NCBI RefSeq assembly: GCF_002352765.1
Contig: NZ_KZ293963.1
Coordinates: 580,368 to 644,367 of the forward strand
Direction of reading: 5' to 3'
From: Alteribacter populi
GTDB taxonomy: Bacteria > Bacillota > Bacilli > Bacillales > Salisediminibacteriaceae
Length of the DNA: 64,000 nt
Made by a program: the position numbers and the translations under genes. Under the pieces are notes generated by a model. That model made no database searches and had not been told where the DNA came from. It saw only the letters and a list, made by a program, of their open reading frames with translations. Positions within the stretch are counted from its first letter, which is position 1; the number at the start of each line of letters is the position of its first letter. Shown in pieces: positions 35,701 through 45,698 of this stretch.

Positions 35701-36585
35701 TTGAAAAAACTTACAGTATTTACACCGACATATAATAGAGGCTACTGTCTCCATAATTGTTATAACAGTCTTGTACAACAAACGAATAAAGACTTCGTCT
35801 GGTTGATCATCGATGATGGCTCAACTGATAATACAAAAGAATTAGTTAACGGCTGGATAGCAGAAGATAAGATTGACATTCAATACCATAGACAGAAGAA
35901 CCAAGGAATGCATGGTGCTCACAACACAGCTTACAAACTTATAAATACTGAGTTAAATGTTTGTATTGATTCAGATGACATGTTAGCCGAAGGAGCTGTT
36001 GAGAAGATAGTGTCATTCTGGTCCGAACACGGATGTGATAAAGTGAGTGGCATGGTAGGTCTTGATTCGTACACCAATGGAAAGATCATTGGTTCAAAGT
36101 TTCCAGAGCACACCACAACTTCAACTCTCTTTGATTTATATAACAAATATAATGTTACAGGGGATAAAAAACTGGTTTATCGTACTGAGTTAACAAAAAA
36201 GTACCCTTATCCAGTTTTTGGTGATGAGAAATATGTCGGTTTAGCTTATAAGTATTACAAGCTTGATCAAGAATACAAATTGCTCTTAATGAATGAAACG
36301 TTATGTATTGTTGAATATTTGCCTGATGGTTCTTCCTTAAACATGCTAATGCAGTATTATAAAAACCCAAAAGGCTTTTCATTTTATCGCAAGGAGCTAA
36401 TGAAACTGCCATCTGCAAATATAGCTTTTAAGTTCAGACAGGCAATACATTATGTATCAAGCAGTTTATTAGACAAAAATTACAAATTTATTAGTGAGAG
36501 CCCATGTAAATCTCTAACTTTATTTGCCATTACACCGGGCATTTTTTTATTTTTTTTAATCGTAACAAAAATTAAGATTACTTAA
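35701..36585 (+). CDS. Glycosyltransferase family 2
   Basis: A 294-residue GT-A enzyme: TVFTPTYNRGYCLHNCYNS, the DDGSTDNT motif and CIDSDDM (DXD-like) identify family 2. A hydrophobic helix near the C-terminus (about 272-290) would attach it to the membrane. The TTG start is set by AGAGGTGAAGAG; the frame before it runs into epsF. It occupies the EpsE/EpsH slot, but I do not see close EpsE similarity, so no clutch function is claimed. Confidence 0.85.
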   Translation: MKKLTVFTPTYNRGYCLHNCYNSLVQQTNKDFVWLIIDDGSTDNTKELVNGWIAEDKIDIQYHRQKNQGMHGAHNTAYKLINTELNVCIDSDDMLAEGAVEKIVSFWSEHGCDKVSGMVGLDSYTNGKIIGSKFPEHTTTSTLFDLYNKYNVTGDKKLVYRTELTKKYPYPVFGDEKYVGLAYKYYKLDQEYKLLLMNETLCIVEYLPDGSSLNMLMQYYKNPKGFSFYRKELMKLPSANIAFKFRQAIHYVSSSLLDKNYKFISESPCKSLTLFAITPGIFLFFLIVTKIKIT

Positions 36586-36610
36586 CTACCTTTTTGAAAG
36601 GAATTAGGGT

Positions 36611-37684
36611 ATGGCTATTCTTTGGGTCAATTTAGCGCTAGTCTTTAGTTTCTCATTTATGTCTAGATACTGTGCTACTACCGGTATAAGTACAACCGCT
36701 ACCATGCCTGTATTGATAAGACCTAATAAGTATTTTGTTTTTTTTGCACTGTTAACACTAGTATTAGTATCTGGCCTCCGAAACACAATTGGAGATACTT
36801 ATTATTACATCCATGCATATGAAGTGAATGATCACAGTTGGAGCAGTATTCTTGGTGAAAAAGATATCGGATTTGGTATCCTTCAAATGATCTTGAAGAG
36901 TTTTTCAAGTGACCCGCAAACCTTATTATTAGTCACTGCTTTAATTACTAACGTATTAATCGTTTTAGTGTTATACAGGTATTCTAGATTGTTTGAATTA
37001 AGCCTCTATGTGTATATCACAAGTGGCTTATTTTTAGTGTCAATGAATGGTATCAGACAGTTTTTGGCAGCAGCTATCATCTTTGCTGCTACAAAATATA
37101 TTCTAGATGGAAGCTGGAAGAAATTTATTTTTGTTGTTCTAATAGCATCATCATTTCACCAAAGTGCACTTATACTGATCCCTATTTATTTTATAGTAAG
37201 AAGAAAAGCTTGGACCAAGACAACATTCGGGTTGTTATTAGCCGCTATTCTCATCGTTATCGGATACAATCAATTTTCAGAATTTCTATTCTCAGCTATT
37301 AGTGAAAGTCAATATGGACATTATCAAGGGTTTTCTGAAGGTGGAGCCAATATGTTAAGGATTCTAGTAAATGCAGCCCCATTAGCCCTTGCATACTTTG
37401 GGAGAGAGAAACTTAGAGAGTCCTTTACAAATGGAGATTACATTGTAAATCTTTGTATCTTAAATCTTGTCTTTATGGTTATTGCATCTCAAAATTGGAT
37501 TTTTGCAAGGTTTACGATTTACTTCGGTTTATATCAATTAATATTGATAGCCTGGGTTGTTAAATTGTTCTGTAAAAAAGATCAAAAACTTGTGTATTAC
37601 GCTATTGTCGTATGCTATTTTATCTACTTCTATTATGAGCATGTCATATCCTTAAACATTCATTACAGAAGTAACTTTTTCTAA
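36611..37684 (+). CDS. epsG: EpsG-family polysaccharide polymerase
   Basis: A 357-residue protein with about ten or more membrane helices and the family signature VSGLRNTIGDTYYYIHAY near residue 58, followed by GFGILQMILK and GIRQFLAAAIIFAATKYI. EpsG proteins are the Wzy-like polymerases of these clusters, joining repeat units at the outer face. ATG follows GAAAGGAATTAGG. Confidence 0.88.
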   Translation: MAILWVNLALVFSFSFMSRYCATTGISTTATMPVLIRPNKYFVFFALLTLVLVSGLRNTIGDTYYYIHAYEVNDHSWSSILGEKDIGFGILQMILKSFSSDPQTLLLVTALITNVLIVLVLYRYSRLFELSLYVYITSGLFLVSMNGIRQFLAAAIIFAATKYILDGSWKKFIFVVLIASSFHQSALILIPIYFIVRRKAWTKTTFGLLLAAILIVIGYNQFSEFLFSAISESQYGHYQGFSEGGANMLRILVNAAPLALAYFGREKLRESFTNGDYIVNLCILNLVFMVIASQNWIFARFTIYFGLYQLILIAWVVKLFCKKDQKLVYYAIVVCYFIYFYYEHVISLNIHYRSNFF

Positions 37685-37761
37685 AACTAAATTTCAAGTG
37701 ATGGTGAGGTAAGTGAGCAAGATATTAAACAACATAACTCAAGAGAAATCAGGAGATTTTG

Positions 37762-37866
37762 TTGGAAACGTATCAAAAAGGGCAAGGAACTGAAGACATA
37801 ACAGCTTCCGAACTAATAAAAGTCATTGAGGATGAGATTCTAAAATACGTAGAGATAATTGAATAG
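37762..37866 (+). CDS. Possible small ORF, 34 aa
   Basis: A TTG start stands seven bases after AGGAG; the peptide is acidic and helical (ETYQKGQGTEDITASELIKV, then IEDEILKYVEIIE). It lies in the gap between epsG and epsL. I do not recognise it; it may be a remnant of a lost gene. Confidence 0.3.
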   Translation: METYQKGQGTEDITASELIKVIEDEILKYVEIIE

Positions 37867-37895
37867 TCTCTGTTTAGATAAAGGGGGGTGAAAAA

Positions 37896-38510
37896 ATCAA
37901 ACGAACATTCGATTTAATCGTAGCGTTTATTTTATTATTTATGTTTTTTCCAGTGATTATCGTCATTGCTTTACTAATCAAAGCGAAGCTCGGTTCGCCC
38001 ATTATTTTCAAACAAGAAAGACCAGGTCTATATGGAAAGCCTTTTTACCTTTATAAATTTCGAACAATGACAAGTGAGAAAAACAAAGCCGGTGTCTTAC
38101 TTCCGGATCATAGGAGACTCACTTCATTTGGGCAGTTTATAAGAAAATACAGCTTGGATGAAATTCCACAACTATTAAATGTCATTCGTGGTCATATTAG
38201 TTTGGTCGGTCCGAGGCCATTATTAATGGAATATTTGCCGTTGTATACAACAGAACAATTTAAAAGACATAACGTTAGGCCTGGAATCACAGGGTGGGCA
38301 CAGGTGAACGGGCGCAATGCCATTACCTGGGAAGAAAAGTTTGCATTAGATTTGTGGTACGTTACGAACCATTCTTTTTTATTAGATATAAAGGTTCTCA
38401 TTCTAACAGTTTACAAAGTATTTAAATCTGAAGGTATTAACCAAGTTGGTCAGGCAACAGTAGATCGATTTAACGGACAAAATACAAAGGTAAGCGGTGG
38501 TCATGAATGA
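37896..38510 (+). CDS. epsL: Initiating sugar transferase EpsL (phosphoglycosyltransferase)
   Basis: A ~204-residue membrane phosphoglycosyltransferase: one N-terminal hydrophobic helix, then KFRTMTSEKNKAG, RLTSFGQFIRKYSLDEIPQL and SLVGPRPLL, the signature of the WcaJ/PglC/EpsL group that loads the first sugar phosphate on undecaprenyl phosphate. Homology begins at KRTFDLIVAFIL, directly after an ATC codon at 37,896; GGGGGGTG stands five bases upstream, and in-frame TAG at 37,875 excludes a longer form. The first ATG (37,941) would remove half of the helix. I therefore propose ATC as start. Confidence 0.85.
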   Translation: MKRTFDLIVAFILLFMFFPVIIVIALLIKAKLGSPIIFKQERPGLYGKPFYLYKFRTMTSEKNKAGVLLPDHRRLTSFGQFIRKYSLDEIPQLLNVIRGHISLVGPRPLLMEYLPLYTTEQFKRHNVRPGITGWAQVNGRNAITWEEKFALDLWYVTNHSFLLDIKVLILTVYKVFKSEGINQVGQATVDRFNGQNTKVSGGHE

Positions 38511-39163
38511 AAATCATTATTATTGGTCAAGGGGGCCACAGTAAAGTAATTAAGGATATGATTTTAGAAAAAGATGAATTTGAAATCGTCGGGTACTTAG
38601 ATGATGTTTACAAAGAATTAGTTTTCAATGAAGATTTCTTTTATGGCCCTATTTCAAGTTTGCAAGAGGTTATCCTTTATTATGGTGCTGTTAAAATAGT
38701 CATTGCTATTGGAGATAATAAAGTCAGAAAGATGATAGCCGAAAGATTAGATCTTCCACTAGCTCATTACGCAACATTGATTCATAAATTAGCAGTGATA
38801 AGTCCTAGTGCGGAATTAGGATGTGGGACTGTGGTCATGTCCAATGCTGTTGTTAATGCTGATACAAAAATAGGTGATCATACAATAATAAATACTAGTG
38901 CAGTAATCGAACATGATAATTCAGTAGGTTCATTTGTCCATATATCTCCTAATGCTACCTTAACGGGGTCAGTAAAAGTGGAAGAGGGTGTGCATGTAGG
39001 AGCGGGAGCAATCATTATTCCGAATATCAAGATTGGTGCTGGCTCTATTATTGGTGCCGGAGCCACTGTTATTAAAGATGTTCCACCATGTTGTACTGCT
39101 GTTGGAGTTCCTGCAAAGTACAAAATGAGAGAAGGTGATACAATTGTTGAAAACAATATCTAA
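38507..39163 (+). CDS. epsM: Sugar O-/N-acetyltransferase EpsM (NeuD/PglD family)
   Basis: A 218-residue protein: an N-terminal Rossmann-like part (IIIGQGGHSKVIKDMI) and a C-terminal left-handed beta-helix of hexapeptide repeats (for example IGAGSIIGAGATVIKDVPP). It acetylates the 4-amino group made by EpsN. Its ATG overlaps the epsL stop (ATGA). Confidence 0.9.
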   Translation: MKIIIIGQGGHSKVIKDMILEKDEFEIVGYLDDVYKELVFNEDFFYGPISSLQEVILYYGAVKIVIAIGDNKVRKMIAERLDLPLAHYATLIHKLAVISPSAELGCGTVVMSNAVVNADTKIGDHTIINTSAVIEHDNSVGSFVHISPNATLTGSVKVEEGVHVGAGAIIIPNIKIGAGSIIGAGATVIKDVPPCCTAVGVPAKYKMREGDTIVENNI

Positions 39164-40334
39164 AAGTAGGATTTACCTTTCACCTCCCCATATGAGTGGA
39201 AATGAACAAAAGTACATTAAGGAAGCCTTTGATACCAATTGGATTGCTCCAGTAGGAACAAATCTTAATGCTTTTGAAAAGGAAATCGCAGATTACGTAG
39301 GAGTCAAAGAAGCTTTAGCAGTAAGTTCAGGCACTGCAGCTATACATTTGGCTCTTTCTTTGTTAGACGTAAAAACTGGAGATACCGTTTTTTGTTCCAC
39401 TTTAACTTTTGTAGCTAGTGCCAACCCCATTCTTTATCAGGGGGCTGAGCCAGTTTTCATTGATTCGGATCCTGAGTCATGGAACATGTCACCTCAAGCT
39501 TTAGAAACTGCATTAAATGATGCTTTTATTAAAGGTCAGTTACCGAAAGCGGTAATTGTCGTTAATTTATACGGTCAAAGCGCTAAAATGAATGACATCG
39601 TTTCTTTATGTAAAAAGTATCGGGTTCCAATGATTGAGGATGCCGCTGAATCGCTCGGATCCACGTATTGCAGGAAAGCGAGCGGCACATTTGGTGATTT
39701 TGGTATTTATTCATTCAATGGCAATAAAATCATTACAACATCCGGCGGAGGGATGCTTGTGTCTGATGATAAGGAAGCCTTATCAAAGGCCAGATTTTTA
39801 GCCACTCAAGCAAGAGACCCGGCACCTCACTATCAACATAGTCAACTTGGATTTAACTATCGATTGAGCAATGTATTAGCTGGAATCGGCAGATCGCAAT
39901 TAGCAGTATTGGAAGACAGAGTTGATGCGAAAAGAACAATCTTTGAACGGTATTTATTAGAATTAACCGATATTCCAGGCATTGAATTCATGCCTGAATT
40001 AAAGAATACACGATCCAATCGATGGCTGACGGTACTTACGATTAATGAAGAGGAAGCCGGTGTTACTACAAAAACATTACTAGACGCTTTAGGAGAAGAA
40101 AACATTGAATCAAGACCAGTTTGGAAACCTCTCCATATGCAGCCTCTTTTTAGAGGTTATTGCTATTATCCTCATAAAGATGGCGAAAGCGTTTCTGAAC
40201 ATTTATTTGAAAAAGGTATCTGTCTTCCATCCGGATCCAACTTGAGCGAAGAAGAACAAGGAAGAGTGATTGAGTGTATCGTTAATACAATAAAATCAAA
40301 GGTAGGAATTGATGGGAAACTACGTTGGGGGTGA
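39147..40334 (+). CDS. epsN: PLP aminotransferase EpsN (DegT/DnrJ family)
   Basis: A 395-residue aminotransferase. RIYLSPPHMSGNEQKYI matches EpsN closely, VSSGTAAIHLALSL is the cofactor phosphate loop, IEDAAESLGSTY holds the PLP aspartate, and SFNGNKIITTSGGG the lysine forming the Schiff base. It converts the EpsC keto sugar to a 4-amino sugar. TTG at 39,147 is chosen by AGAAGGTGAT at eight bases; it overlaps epsM by 17 bases. Confidence 0.9.
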   Translation: MKTISKSRIYLSPPHMSGNEQKYIKEAFDTNWIAPVGTNLNAFEKEIADYVGVKEALAVSSGTAAIHLALSLLDVKTGDTVFCSTLTFVASANPILYQGAEPVFIDSDPESWNMSPQALETALNDAFIKGQLPKAVIVVNLYGQSAKMNDIVSLCKKYRVPMIEDAAESLGSTYCRKASGTFGDFGIYSFNGNKIITTSGGGMLVSDDKEALSKARFLATQARDPAPHYQHSQLGFNYRLSNVLAGIGRSQLAVLEDRVDAKRTIFERYLLELTDIPGIEFMPELKNTRSNRWLTVLTINEEEAGVTTKTLLDALGEENIESRPVWKPLHMQPLFRGYCYYPHKDGESVSEHLFEKGICLPSGSNLSEEEQGRVIECIVNTIKSKVGIDGKLRWG

Positions 40335-40343
40335 AATGACCAG

Positions 40344-41081
40344 ATGACAAAAAAGAAAATCCCCAAAATAGTTCATTACTGCTGGTTTGGGGGAAATGAA
40401 AAGCCTGATCTTATCAAAAAATGTATTGCAAGTTGGAAAAATCATTTGACCGATTATCAAATCATGGAGTGGAATGAGAAGAGTTTTGATATTGACACAA
40501 ACCAATTTGTAAGAGAAGCGTATGAAGCAAAAAAGTTTGCATTTGTCAGTGATTATGTAAGAGTTCACGCACTGTATCATTTTGGTGGTATTTACTTAGA
40601 TACCGATGTAGAAATATTTAGACCGTTCGATGATCTGTTACATCACGATTCTTTTTGGGGGTTTGAACAAGGAAACTATATTGCGACTAGTACGATAGGG
40701 TCTGCTAAAGAAAATCCATTGATTAAGAAATTTTTAGATTCCTATTATAATAAAGCTTTCATTAAAGAAGATGGAACATTTGATAATCTAACAAATGTAG
40801 CGATCGTAACGAAGATGCTTGAAGATTTTGGACTTAAGAAAAACGGTGAATTTCAAGTAATTGATGAAATAGGAGCTTTTTATCCTCAAGCTTATTTTTC
40901 ACCGTATGACTATATTAACTGTAGAATGCTTTTTTCAGAAGCAACTTATACCGTGCACTATTTTCACAAAAGTTGGCTTCCACCAATGGAGAGATTCAAA
41001 AGTAATTTAAAAATGGCGTTATCAAAGGTAGTTGGAGGAGAAAATATCGCAAGATTTAGGAAGTTGGTTTCAAAATCATAG
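40344..41081 (+). CDS. DXD-type glycosyltransferase (TcdA/capsular type)
   Basis: A 245-residue GT-A enzyme: IPKIVHYCWFGGNEKP opens the fold and HFGGIYLDTDVEI holds the DXD metal site of the 'glycosyltransferase sugar-binding region with DXD' family, common in capsule clusters. It marks the beginning of the variable part of the cluster, after the conserved epsN. Confidence 0.86.
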   Translation: MTKKKIPKIVHYCWFGGNEKPDLIKKCIASWKNHLTDYQIMEWNEKSFDIDTNQFVREAYEAKKFAFVSDYVRVHALYHFGGIYLDTDVEIFRPFDDLLHHDSFWGFEQGNYIATSTIGSAKENPLIKKFLDSYYNKAFIKEDGTFDNLTNVAIVTKMLEDFGLKKNGEFQVIDEIGAFYPQAYFSPYDYINCRMLFSEATYTVHYFHKSWLPPMERFKSNLKMALSKVVGGENIARFRKLVSKS

Positions 41082-41090
41082 GAGGTAAAC

Positions 41091-42284
41091 ATGAAAAAAG
41101 TGATGATAGCTTCCTTTGACATGGAAGTAGGTGGCGTTGAAAGAAGTCTAATCAGTATGCTTGAACACTTTGATTATAAAAGAAATAATGTTGACTTAAT
41201 GTTATATCGCCACCAGGGTGATTTTATGAACTTAATCCCTAAAGAAGTAAATCTATTAGATGAAATCGTTCAATATACGACATTTCGAAAATCAATTTAT
41301 GAAGTTTTTAAAGACAAGAAATTCAGTATTGGACTCTCAAGACTACTTTCTAAAGTAACTGCCGATGTTTTCGGAAAAATAAAGAAAATTACGGAACCAG
41401 GTTATTATCAAATGCAACTCATGTGGAAGTATGCATTACCTTTCCTCCCTAAAATTGAACAAGAATATGACGTAGCGATTAGCTATTTATGGCCTCATTA
41501 TTTTGTTGCTGAAAAAGTGAATGCGAATAAGAAAATTGCTTGGATTCATACCGACTATTCCAATGTAGAAACGGATGTAAAATCAGATTTAAAAATGTGG
41601 AACAAATTTGATCATATCATTGCCGTTTCAGAAGCATGTAAAGACTCTTTCTTAAAGAAATACAGTCTGTTAAAACACAAGGTTACCGTAATTGAAAATA
41701 TTACTTCTCCTGAGTTTATAAGAAAGATGGCCGAAGAAGAGGTAGATATCCGAATTAAAGAAGATCAACGCTTTAAAATAATGACAGTTGCCAGGTTATC
41801 TCATGCCAAGGGTATTGATCATGCTGTTCGAGCATTAAAAAAATTGAAAGATAAAGGATATGGAGATATCGCATGGTATGTGGTGGGATATGGCGGTGAT
41901 GAATTCAAGATTAGGCAGCTAATAAAGGAATGTGAACTAAGTGATTCTTTTATTTTACTGGGGAAAAAGACCAATCCTTATCCGTATATGAAAGCTGCTG
42001 ATATTTATGTTCAACCATCGAGATATGAGGGGAAAGCAGTCACCGTTACAGAGGCAAAAATTCTTGGAAAACCAATATTAATAACGAATTACTCTACAGC
42101 GGCAAGTCAAGTAAACGATCGTTTTGATGGAGTAATATACAGTTTAGGTGAGGAAGGGATTGTAAGTGGAATAGAAGAATTATTATTAGATATAAAATTA
42201 AGAGATGCGTTATGCGAGAATTGTATGAGCTTCGATTATCGTAACAATCAGGAATTGTTAAAGTTATACCATATGATTGGTTAA
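41091..42284 (+). CDS. Glycosyltransferase family 4, paralogue 1
   Basis: A 397-residue GT-B enzyme with IASFDMEVGGVERSLISML at the start and KTNPYPYMKAADIYVQPSRY near residue 295, then EGKAVTVTEAK (EX7E-like). The layout, including the unusual segment 'KIAWIHTDYSNV', is shared with the two other family 4 genes downstream (43,361 and 45,667), so the three arose by duplication. ATG follows AGGAGG. Confidence 0.85.
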   Translation: MKKVMIASFDMEVGGVERSLISMLEHFDYKRNNVDLMLYRHQGDFMNLIPKEVNLLDEIVQYTTFRKSIYEVFKDKKFSIGLSRLLSKVTADVFGKIKKITEPGYYQMQLMWKYALPFLPKIEQEYDVAISYLWPHYFVAEKVNANKKIAWIHTDYSNVETDVKSDLKMWNKFDHIIAVSEACKDSFLKKYSLLKHKVTVIENITSPEFIRKMAEEEVDIRIKEDQRFKIMTVARLSHAKGIDHAVRALKKLKDKGYGDIAWYVVGYGGDEFKIRQLIKECELSDSFILLGKKTNPYPYMKAADIYVQPSRYEGKAVTVTEAKILGKPILITNYSTAASQVNDRFDGVIYSLGEEGIVSGIEELLLDIKLRDALCENCMSFDYRNNQELLKLYHMIG

Positions 42285-42326
42285 ATTAACATAGATTAAT
42301 TTATTTCTTTTTAGTGGGTGAGAGTA

Positions 42327-43352
42327 GTGATTCCAAAAGTTAGTGTAATTGTACCTGCGTATAATTGCGAGTCTTACATTTCTAAATGTATGGAAAGTAT
42401 ACTTAATCAAACCTATCAAAACACCGAAGTGATTATTATAAATGATGGATCAACAGACAGAACCGATGAAATAATTAATATTTATAAGCAAAAAGACCAA
42501 CGAGTTAAATATTTTTACCAAACGAATAGTGGCCCATCTGAAGCACGGAATAGAGGCTTGAAAGAATCTACAGGAAATTACATTGTTTTTGTAGACTCAG
42601 ATGATATTGTTGATAAATATTATGTCGCAATTTTACTAAAAAAAATGTTAAGTTCATCTTCTGATATAGCCTGTTGTGGTTATAATGATGTTTCCATTTA
42701 TGGAACTTCAAAAATTATTGACTTTAATTACAGCACTCCTATAACAAAACATTTGTTTATGAGAATGTGTTGCTATGGTACTGGTGGTGTATTGTGGGGG
42801 AAAATATTTAAAAGAGAAATTATTATTAAAAATAACTTAGAACTAGATAAAAATATTTTTATGTGTGAAGATTTAATTTTTGTTTTACAATATTCAGCCC
42901 ATTGCAGTTCTTTTTCAGTAGTTAATGAATATTTGTATCATTATAATAGATTTAATGAAGGTAGCATTAGCTCTAATATTTCAATTAACTATATAGATAA
43001 TTATGTAAAGGTATGGAGTGAACTGGAAAATATATTCGATAGCGTTAATCACGATAAGCAAAAAACGAATCAAATATTGTGTGAGAAGGTTCAAGAAATT
43101 ACAATGTTTTTATTGGAGCAACAAAGTAAGGATATTAGAAATATAGGAATTAAAGCTACAATTTCTAACATAAAAAAAATATTAAATACGCCCTATGTTG
43201 AGGCTTATAGAAATTATTTTTCATCTGATAATTATTTTTATAAGCCTTATATCTATTTATTGAAGATAAACTCTACAAAGCTAATTTTTATTTATGGGGC
43301 TTATATAAATTTATTGAGGTCATCAAAAAGACGATTATTAAGAAGAGGATAG
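42327..43352 (+). CDS. Glycosyltransferase family 2
   Basis: A 341-residue GT-A enzyme: VSVIVPAYNCESYISKCMES, NDGSTDRTDEI and YIVFVDSDDIVDKYY. The C-terminal ~130 residues, typical of acceptor-binding helices in capsule enzymes, are AT-rich in codon use. GTG start at 42,327, six bases after GGGTG; an upstream GTG at 42,318 lies within that site. Confidence 0.84.
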   Translation: MIPKVSVIVPAYNCESYISKCMESILNQTYQNTEVIIINDGSTDRTDEIINIYKQKDQRVKYFYQTNSGPSEARNRGLKESTGNYIVFVDSDDIVDKYYVAILLKKMLSSSSDIACCGYNDVSIYGTSKIIDFNYSTPITKHLFMRMCCYGTGGVLWGKIFKREIIIKNNLELDKNIFMCEDLIFVLQYSAHCSSFSVVNEYLYHYNRFNEGSISSNISINYIDNYVKVWSELENIFDSVNHDKQKTNQILCEKVQEITMFLLEQQSKDIRNIGIKATISNIKKILNTPYVEAYRNYFSSDNYFYKPYIYLLKINSTKLIFIYGAYINLLRSSKRRLLRRG

Positions 43353-43360
43353 GTGAGTCT

Positions 43361-44533
43361 ATGAAGAAAAAATTGTTATTTGTCATTGATTCACTGACAA
43401 TTGGGGGAGCAGAAAAAAGTTTAGTTTCATTATTAAATTTAATCAATCATTCGAAATATGAAATTGATTTATTACTTTTTAAACGGGGAGGAGACCTGGA
43501 AAAATTAATACCTAAAAAGGTAAATGTATTACCATTACCGGAATACTTTAGTTTTTTAGCAAAAAAAAGATTTCGATTTAAAAAAAACTTATTATATAGC
43601 TCTTATAAATATAAAACTTCATTTTATTTGAGGTTACCCAATTATAAAAATTTGCACAGTGAGCAAATTGTATATGAAAATATAAAAAATATACTTAACC
43701 CCCTTCAGCAAAAATACGATGTCGCGATAGCTTATAGTCAAGGAATGCCGACTTACTTTGTAGCAAATAAAGTTAAGGCTGATAAAAAGCTTGCTTGGAT
43801 AAATACAGATTATGTAAATACCCTGTATAATAAAAATCTCGATTATAAATCTTACAAATGTTTCAATAAAATCATTGCTGTTTCTAAAAATACTAAAGAT
43901 TCAGTTGCACAATTAAGCTATGAGTATAGTAACAAGCTGGAAATTATATTAGATATTATTGATCCGAATTTGTTATTTAAAATGGCTGAAGAACATAAGG
44001 TGTTAGAATATGACCAGTCAGTAATTAATATATTATCAGTTGGAAGGCTGGAGACAGTAAAAGCATATGAAAAAGCTATTGAAGTAGCCAAAATATTAAA
44101 AAATAGAAATGTGAAGTTCAAATGGTTTGTTATTGGAGAAGGTTCGGAAAGAAAGAACCTTCAACAGTTAGTTGATAACCATCAGCTTAAAGATGTTTTT
44201 ATTTTTCTTGGCAAGAAAATCAATCCCTATTCTTACATGAAAAAATGTGACTTATATGTGCAAACATCCTTAAAAGAAGGCTTCGGTCTTACGGTATGTG
44301 AAGCAAAAATATTAAAAAAACCCATAGTCTGTACTAATTTTCCAACAGCTAGAGAAATTATTAATCATGAAACAGATGGATTAATCGTGGACCATGATAT
44401 AGAGAGCATTTACCAAGGTATAATCAAGTATTTAGAAAATAGTAGGTTTAGAGAAAGAATAATTGAAGAATTATCTTCTCAAAATACGTATAGCTCCATT
44501 AATGAAGTTGAAAAATTATATAAGCTTATATAA
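43361..44533 (+). CDS. Glycosyltransferase family 4, paralogue 2
   Basis: A 390-residue GT-B enzyme; LLFVIDSLTIGGAEKSLVSL at the start, KLAWINTDYVNT in the middle, KKINPYSYMKKCDLYVQTS and KEGFGLTVCEAK in the donor half. Closely similar in plan to the paralogues at 41,091 and 45,667. It begins nine bases after the previous stop and is part of the same transcript. Confidence 0.84.
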   Translation: MKKKLLFVIDSLTIGGAEKSLVSLLNLINHSKYEIDLLLFKRGGDLEKLIPKKVNVLPLPEYFSFLAKKRFRFKKNLLYSSYKYKTSFYLRLPNYKNLHSEQIVYENIKNILNPLQQKYDVAIAYSQGMPTYFVANKVKADKKLAWINTDYVNTLYNKNLDYKSYKCFNKIIAVSKNTKDSVAQLSYEYSNKLEIILDIIDPNLLFKMAEEHKVLEYDQSVINILSVGRLETVKAYEKAIEVAKILKNRNVKFKWFVIGEGSERKNLQQLVDNHQLKDVFIFLGKKINPYSYMKKCDLYVQTSLKEGFGLTVCEAKILKKPIVCTNFPTAREIINHETDGLIVDHDIESIYQGIIKYLENSRFRERIIEELSSQNTYSSINEVEKLYKLI

Positions 44534-44555
44534 TGTTTAAAGTGAGGAAAATTAC

Positions 44556-45698
44556 ATGAATAAAATCTTTGTTGATATTTATTTAGCCTTCAACTTAGGA
44601 GACGATTTGTTTTTAGATGTTCTTGCAAAAAAATATCCGAATTGTGAATTTACCCTTAATTATATAGGAAAGAATTATGATTCTTTTATTTCAGGGTATC
44701 GTAATCTAAAAAGAAGAAAATATACGTTATTAAATAAGGTTGGTCAGCGTCTTAAACTTTCTGATAAAATAACGAACTATCATGAAGTTGCTGAGGAGCA
44801 TGATGCCTTATTATTTTTAGGAGGTTCTATTTTTAGAGAGGAGGATTATCACAACTCATTATTTAGAGACAGAATAAAAATGGTTTCTGAATTTAAAAAG
44901 AGAGATAAGAGTATATTTATTTTGGGAGCTAATTTCGGTCCATATAAAACAAAAGATTTCATCAATGATTATAGAAGGTTATTTGAGTTATGCGATGACG
45001 TTTGCTTTAGAGATAAATATTCTTATGAAATATTTAAAGGTTTAAAACAAGTAAGGTATGCGCCAGATATTGTTTTTCAAATGAATGTTGATAAATATAA
45101 GTCAATTCAAAAGAAGAACATAGTAGGTTATTCAATTATTGATGTTAATCATAAAAAGGGGTTAGCTTCGTACTCAAAAACTTACATAAATACGACTGTT
45201 AAATCAATTGAGCATTTTGTAAATAAAGGATATAAGTGTTGGCTAATGTCATTTTGTGAAAAAGAGGGGGATCAAAAGATATGTAGAATGATATATAGCC
45301 AACTTAGTAATGAAACCAAAAAGCATATAAAAATTTACGAGTATAGTGGTGATATAAAAGAAGCAATTTCATTAATAGCCTCTTTTAAACTTTTTATTGC
45401 TGCAAGATTCCATGGCGTTATTTTGTCTTTACTACTAGGTAGAACATGTTTGCCTGTTATTTATAGTGAAAAAACAAGTAATATGTTAAAGGATATTTCA
45501 ATGGATGAAACGATGATGATAACTATGAAAAACCTTGCATTACAAACTGACGAAAATATTCTAAGTAAAGCTAAAGATGTTAACGCTAATATAAATAAGC
45601 TCTCTGGTTTGGCATGTAATCATTTTAAAATGCTAAATGCTTTTATTGAAGGTGGGAGGGATGCTTATGAAAAAAGAAATTATATTCATGTTAATTAA
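44556..45698 (+). CDS. Polysaccharide pyruvyltransferase family protein
   Basis: A 380-residue GT-B-like enzyme. FLGGSIFREEDYHNS, FILGANFGPY, FRDKYSYEIF and AARFHGVILSLLLG are typical of the family of EpsI/EpsO/CsaB, which transfer pyruvate from PEP to form ketals on sugars and give the polymer negative charge. The 3' end overlaps the next gene. The acceptor cannot be read. Confidence 0.84.
   Translation: MNKIFVDIYLAFNLGDDLFLDVLAKKYPNCEFTLNYIGKNYDSFISGYRNLKRRKYTLLNKVGQRLKLSDKITNYHEVAEEHDALLFLGGSIFREEDYHNSLFRDRIKMVSEFKKRDKSIFILGANFGPYKTKDFINDYRRLFELCDDVCFRDKYSYEIFKGLKQVRYAPDIVFQMNVDKYKSIQKKNIVGYSIIDVNHKKGLASYSKTYINTTVKSIEHFVNKGYKCWLMSFCEKEGDQKICRMIYSQLSNETKKHIKIYEYSGDIKEAISLIASFKLFIAARFHGVILSLLLGRTCLPVIYSEKTSNMLKDISMDETMMITMKNLALQTDENILSKAKDVNANINKLSGLACNHFKMLNAFIEGGRDAYEKRNYIHVN

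Noticed and set aside
35701..36585. EpsE flagellar clutch protein
   Set aside because: It is a family 2 glycosyltransferase at a similar place in the operon, but I could not see the specific EpsE sequence features.
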